Assembly (NCBI GenBank): GCA_002449305.1
Contig: DKDI01000003.1
Span: 44,282-60,044, forward strand
Direction: 5' to 3'
Length of the DNA stretch: 15,763 bases
From: Treponema sp. UBA6852
GTDB lineage: Bacteria; Spirochaetota; Spirochaetia; Treponematales; Treponemataceae
Part shown: one piece after another, positions 13,756-15,763 of the stretch
How the letters are laid out: each line of letters begins with the position of its first letter
How positions within the stretch are numbered: position 1 is the stretch's first letter
Notes under the pieces: generated by a model
Databases searched by the model: none
Told to the model about the DNA's origin: nothing
Seen by the model: only the letters and a program-made list of their open reading frames with translations
Translations under genes and position numbers: made by a program

Positions 13756-15306
13756 ATGAGAAAATTTGGTTTTGTTGCGCTGGTTTCTTTTTTGTTTTTG
13801 ATGTCTTCTTGCATGAACATGGGTGGCTCTTCTGGGAACGATGGCGCAATCCGTGTTGCAGTTCCGGGAAGCGGTTCGCGCGGCGCATACACTCTTAGCA
13901 AGGAAAATGCAAAGACATATAAAGTAGCCCTTTTATTGGACAGCGAAAACTTAAAAACTCAAACTTCCGAGGCGGGGGGGGCGGACATAGTATTTGACGA
14001 GCTTGAGCCTGCCACTTACACAGTCCAAGTGGAAGCTTATGACACAGCTGATGTTCTTCTTGCAAGAAAAAGCGAGACTGTAAAAGTTACCGCTGGCGAT
14101 ACTGCGGAATGCTCAATTGCTCTTAAGCTTTTTGCAAGCAGCATTTTGGATTCAAATTATATCTTGTGGAATTATGGAGCTGTCGATTATTCTGGTAATC
14201 AAATTATTTATATTGATCAACTTTCTTCTGCTATTACTGAATCTATTAGTTGTGCTACTAATAACGAAACTTCAAGCGCTAGCTTTGTGGAAGATATTGT
14301 AAGTAATTGGTATTATATTGCAGATGCAGTTTTAAAAAAAGCAGATAGTCCATGGTCTTCAAATCCTTCTGTAACTGGCAGCCTTTTTTCTGATTCCCTT
14401 TATTATGATGATTCTACGGATTCCTTATGGATTGCAAGAAACAGTGATGGAACTACAAGCGCTCTTCAGTTTTCGGTTATAAAAAACATTTCTACAGAGA
14501 CGTCTCCTTCCATTACTTTTAAGTCTGGGTTTGACAGTTTTGATTACTATGGGGCGGCTTTTGCAATTCAAGGAAATGTTCTTTATCTTGCATATATAGA
14601 TTCTGATGGAAGCACATATTACCTCCAGCGTGCCATAATTACAGAAAATGCGGACGGCACATTTGCGGTTTCTAAAGTCGGCGCGGCAAAGTCTGTTTCT
14701 GATCTTGGTGTTTCCGGCGCAATTACCGACATTGCAATTCTTTATGACGGAACAGTTTACGTTCTTGTTTCAAATGTGGGCAATACAGCAGGTGATTCTG
14801 GAGATTCGTTTAACTATGAATATAATCAAGCCAACACAATGTACAGCCGCGGCGCGCTCCTAAAAATACAGAGCACAAGTTTAGGATTTGAAGTCGTTGA
14901 TACTTTGGGCTGGACAGACTCTTCAAGGACAATAGCTCCTGTTGGGGACGCAATATATAATGGAAAAGCTTTAAGCTCTTTGACAGCTTACATTCCGTCT
15001 CTTTCTGAAAACAGTAATAAATTCTACGGGCCACGTAGGTTTGTTGCAATAAGGCCAAAGGAAATTGCAATTGCTGACTGCGGCGCAAACTTTGTAATGC
15101 CAAATGTAACTAATTACGCTTATGGAAAAATGTTTACCCACAATAGAGTTGTAACAGTGAGCCTGTCCAATTTTGCAATCAGCAATGTTACGGAGCTTAA
15201 AAATATAAATTTCAGCAATCTTACTTTGAGCGGAGGAGGAACTTATTCTGGCGGATATATCCAATCTGGTGGTTGCAATGTTGATTCAAATCTTGTAGAG
15301 CAATAG
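13756..15306 (+). CDS. Large predicted lipoprotein with poly-G tract
   Basis: The start is set at the ATG at 13756, six bases after GGAGG, giving 516 residues; an upstream ATG at 13729 lacks a ribosome site. Residues 1-19 form a lipoprotein signal ending LMSSC, with Cys19 the likely lipidated residue, followed by a Gly/Ser linker. Residues about 31-126 look like one Ig-like beta domain (IRVAVP, ATYTVQVEAYD, KSETVKVTAGD). Residues about 130-516 are Ser/Thr/Tyr-rich with repeated short strand motifs (NILYLAYIDSDGS-like, DGTVYVLVSNVG), suggesting a propeller or similar beta fold. I do not recognise the family. A run of eight G residues at 13974-13981 encodes Gly74-Gly75, and one base more or less truncates the protein at once. 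Codon use becomes markedly more T/A-ending from about 14150 to 14430. A surface or periplasmic location is inferred. Confidence 0.78.
   Translation: MRKFGFVALVSFLFLMSSCMNMGGSSGNDGAIRVAVPGSGSRGAYTLSKENAKTYKVALLLDSENLKTQTSEAGGADIVFDELEPATYTVQVEAYDTADVLLARKSETVKVTAGDTAECSIALKLFASSILDSNYILWNYGAVDYSGNQIIYIDQLSSAITESISCATNNETSSASFVEDIVSNWYYIADAVLKKADSPWSSNPSVTGSLFSDSLYYDDSTDSLWIARNSDGTTSALQFSVIKNISTETSPSITFKSGFDSFDYYGAAFAIQGNVLYLAYIDSDGSTYYLQRAIITENADGTFAVSKVGAAKSVSDLGVSGAITDIAILYDGTVYVLVSNVGNTAGDSGDSFNYEYNQANTMYSRGALLKIQSTSLGFEVVDTLGWTDSSRTIAPVGDAIYNGKALSSLTAYIPSLSENSNKFYGPRRFVAIRPKEIAIADCGANFVMPNVTNYAYGKMFTHNRVVTVSLSNFAISNVTELKNINFSNLTLSGGGTYSGGYIQSGGCNVDSNLVEQ
13974..13981 (+). repeat. Homopolymeric G8 tract inside the lipoprotein gene
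   Basis: Eight consecutive G residues lie early in the coding sequence, at codons 73-76. With nine G residues the frame reaches TGA within about five codons; with seven it reaches TAG within three. This is the layout of a slipped-strand phase-variation switch, here in the ON state. Confidence 0.5.
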
Positions 15307-15322
15307 TTTTATTATTAGGGTC

Positions 15323-15374
15323 AATTTCGAGTTTTGTAAATTTAATGTCATTGCCGTGCTTGACACGGCAATCT
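15323..15374 (+). repeat. Dispersed repeat, copy D, left part with short hairpin
   Basis: The lead segment TTTCGAGTTTTG...TTTAATGTCATT (15326-15352) matches the reverse complement of positions 49-76. It runs into the perfect hairpin ATTGCCGTG (15350-15358), loop CTTGA, CACGGCAAT (15364-15372), identical to 11178-11200. The 258-bp gap between the lipoprotein and the tRNA holds repeat units and the tRNA promoter only. Confidence 0.78.
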
Positions 15375-15379
15375 ACTAA

Positions 15380-15426
15380 AAATTTCTAGTCATTATCGGG
15401 TCAAGCCCGATAATGACTAGAAATTT
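15380..15426. repeat. Perfect 21-bp inverted repeat with TCAAG loop (copy D, right part)
   Basis: The arms at 15380-15400 and 15406-15426 are exact reverse complements around the 5-nt loop TCAAG (15401-15405). The inner part (GTCATTATCGGG on the left arm) matches the copy A core at 43-54 in reverse complement. There is no long T-tract on the plus strand, though T-rich sequence follows on the minus strand. Confidence 0.85.
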
Positions 15427-15518
15427 CAAAAAATCCTAAAACTCTACATTCGATCTATTAAATGCTTTGGAAAAAGTTTTCTTTGCGCAACATTCTAAAA
15501 TTTGCAGAAAATCACTTT

Positions 15519-15548
15519 TTGCACTTGAAGAAATGCGCAAAATAATAT
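15519..15548 (+). promoter_or_regulatory. Candidate tRNA-Arg promoter
   Basis: TTGCAC (15519-15524) and TAATAT (15543-15548) are 18 nt apart. Transcription would begin about 10 nt before the mature tRNA 5' end. Confidence 0.45.
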
Positions 15549-15564
15549 AAACTATTTTTCATTC

Positions 15565-15639
15565 GGCGCTTTAGCTCAGCTGGATTAGAGCATCTGCCTT
15601 CTAAGCAGAGGGTCGACGGTTCGAGCCCGCCAAGCGTCA
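15565..15639 (+). tRNA. tRNA-Arg (anticodon TCT)
   Basis: A full cloverleaf of 75 nt. The acceptor GGCGCTT (15565-15571) pairs with AAGCGTC (15632-15638), including one G-T wobble. The D stem is GCTC/GAGC. The anticodon stem TCTGC/GCAGA holds the loop CTTCTAA with anticodon TCT at 15600-15602, reading AGA (and possibly AGG). The T loop is TTCGAGC. The T stem has one A-C mismatch (15616 with 15630). The discriminator is A15639. CCA is not encoded, so it must be added after transcription. Confidence 0.95.
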
Positions 15640-15641
15640 CT

Positions 15642-15684
15642 AGTCCGTTTCTAGTTTCCTGGAAGCGGACTTTTTTGTTTTTTT
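15642..15684 (+). terminator. Rho-independent terminator of tRNA-Arg
   Basis: AGTCCGTTTC (15642-15651) pairs with the segment ending CGGACT (15671) through about 10 bp including one G-T pair. It is followed directly by a long T-rich run, and begins 3 nt after the tRNA. Confidence 0.9.
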
Positions 15685-15723
15685 AGCGTTTGTTTGTATA
15701 TACCATTTTCTTTGTATCGTAAT

Positions 15724-15751
15724 TACAGACAAACTGTACAGTCTGTCTGTA
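15724..15751. promoter_or_regulatory. Long imperfect palindrome, TetR-type operator candidate
   Basis: Half-sites ACAGACAAACTGT (15725-15737) and ACAGTCTGTCTGT (15738-15750) are reverse complements at 12 of 13 positions, extended by a T:A pair. A continuous palindrome of 26-28 bp with GACAGAC/GTCTGTC-like arms is typical of TetR/AcrR-family operators. The regulated gene would lie beyond the right edge of the window. Confidence 0.5.
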
Positions 15752-15763
15752 GTTTAAAAGTTT

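Noticed and set aside
1..15426. Repeats as a CRISPR array
   Set aside because: Units are kilobases apart, in both orientations, with no regular spacers and no cas genes.
15482..15541. TTTGCGCA/TGCGCAAA inverted pair upstream of the tRNA
   Set aside because: Eight-base arms 44 nt apart, with the right arm just before the -10 box; could be a regulator pair but equally chance, and no supporting copy was seen.

Overview
The window looks like chromosomal DNA from a host-associated spirochete of the Treponema type. By eye it is AT-rich. It carries a double-membrane envelope signature (a small beta-barrel ending in Phe, lipoproteins with loose spirochete-style lipoboxes). Its GAPDH is longer than usual, RarA is fused to a second domain, and the genes use GGAG-type ribosome binding sites with frequent GTG/TTG starts. 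No phage, transposase, CRISPR array or rRNA was seen. The assignment to Treponema is an inference from gene content, not a search result.

Left part (1-7281), all genes on the minus strand. A putative long operon runs leftward from 7281: an outer-membrane barrel, a lipoprotein, a RarA fusion protein, a TrmN6-like methyltransferase and a YhcC-type radical SAM protein. The junctions are 20 bp, 9 bp, a 4-bp overlap and 8 bp. gap (GAPDH) follows with its own strong promoter, which starts inside the end of the radical SAM gene, and it ends in a strong hairpin terminator.

Middle part (7282-11143). folD and folE2 run rightward with an 8-bp overlap and supply one-carbon folate and pterin steps. A convergent single-gene unit encodes a small exported CBM48/AMPK-type glycogen-binding domain. 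miaB runs rightward from a promoter placed so close that its mRNA may be leaderless.

Right part (11144-15763). A three-gene polar amino acid ABC transporter operon follows. Its substrate-binding protein is the most striking item in the window: the two halves of the family fold occur in reversed order, so it reads as a natural circular permutant with its signal peptide and ligand-binding motifs still in place. A large lipoprotein with an in-frame run of eight G residues follows, then tRNA-Arg(TCT) with promoter and terminator, and a TetR-style palindromic operator at the window edge.

Four intergenic stretches (1-82, 11178-11272, 13610-13678, 15323-15426) share a dispersed modular palindromic repeat family. 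Its hairpins keep a TCAAG/CTTGA loop while their stems change in a compensated way. One copy is a perfect 21-bp stem.
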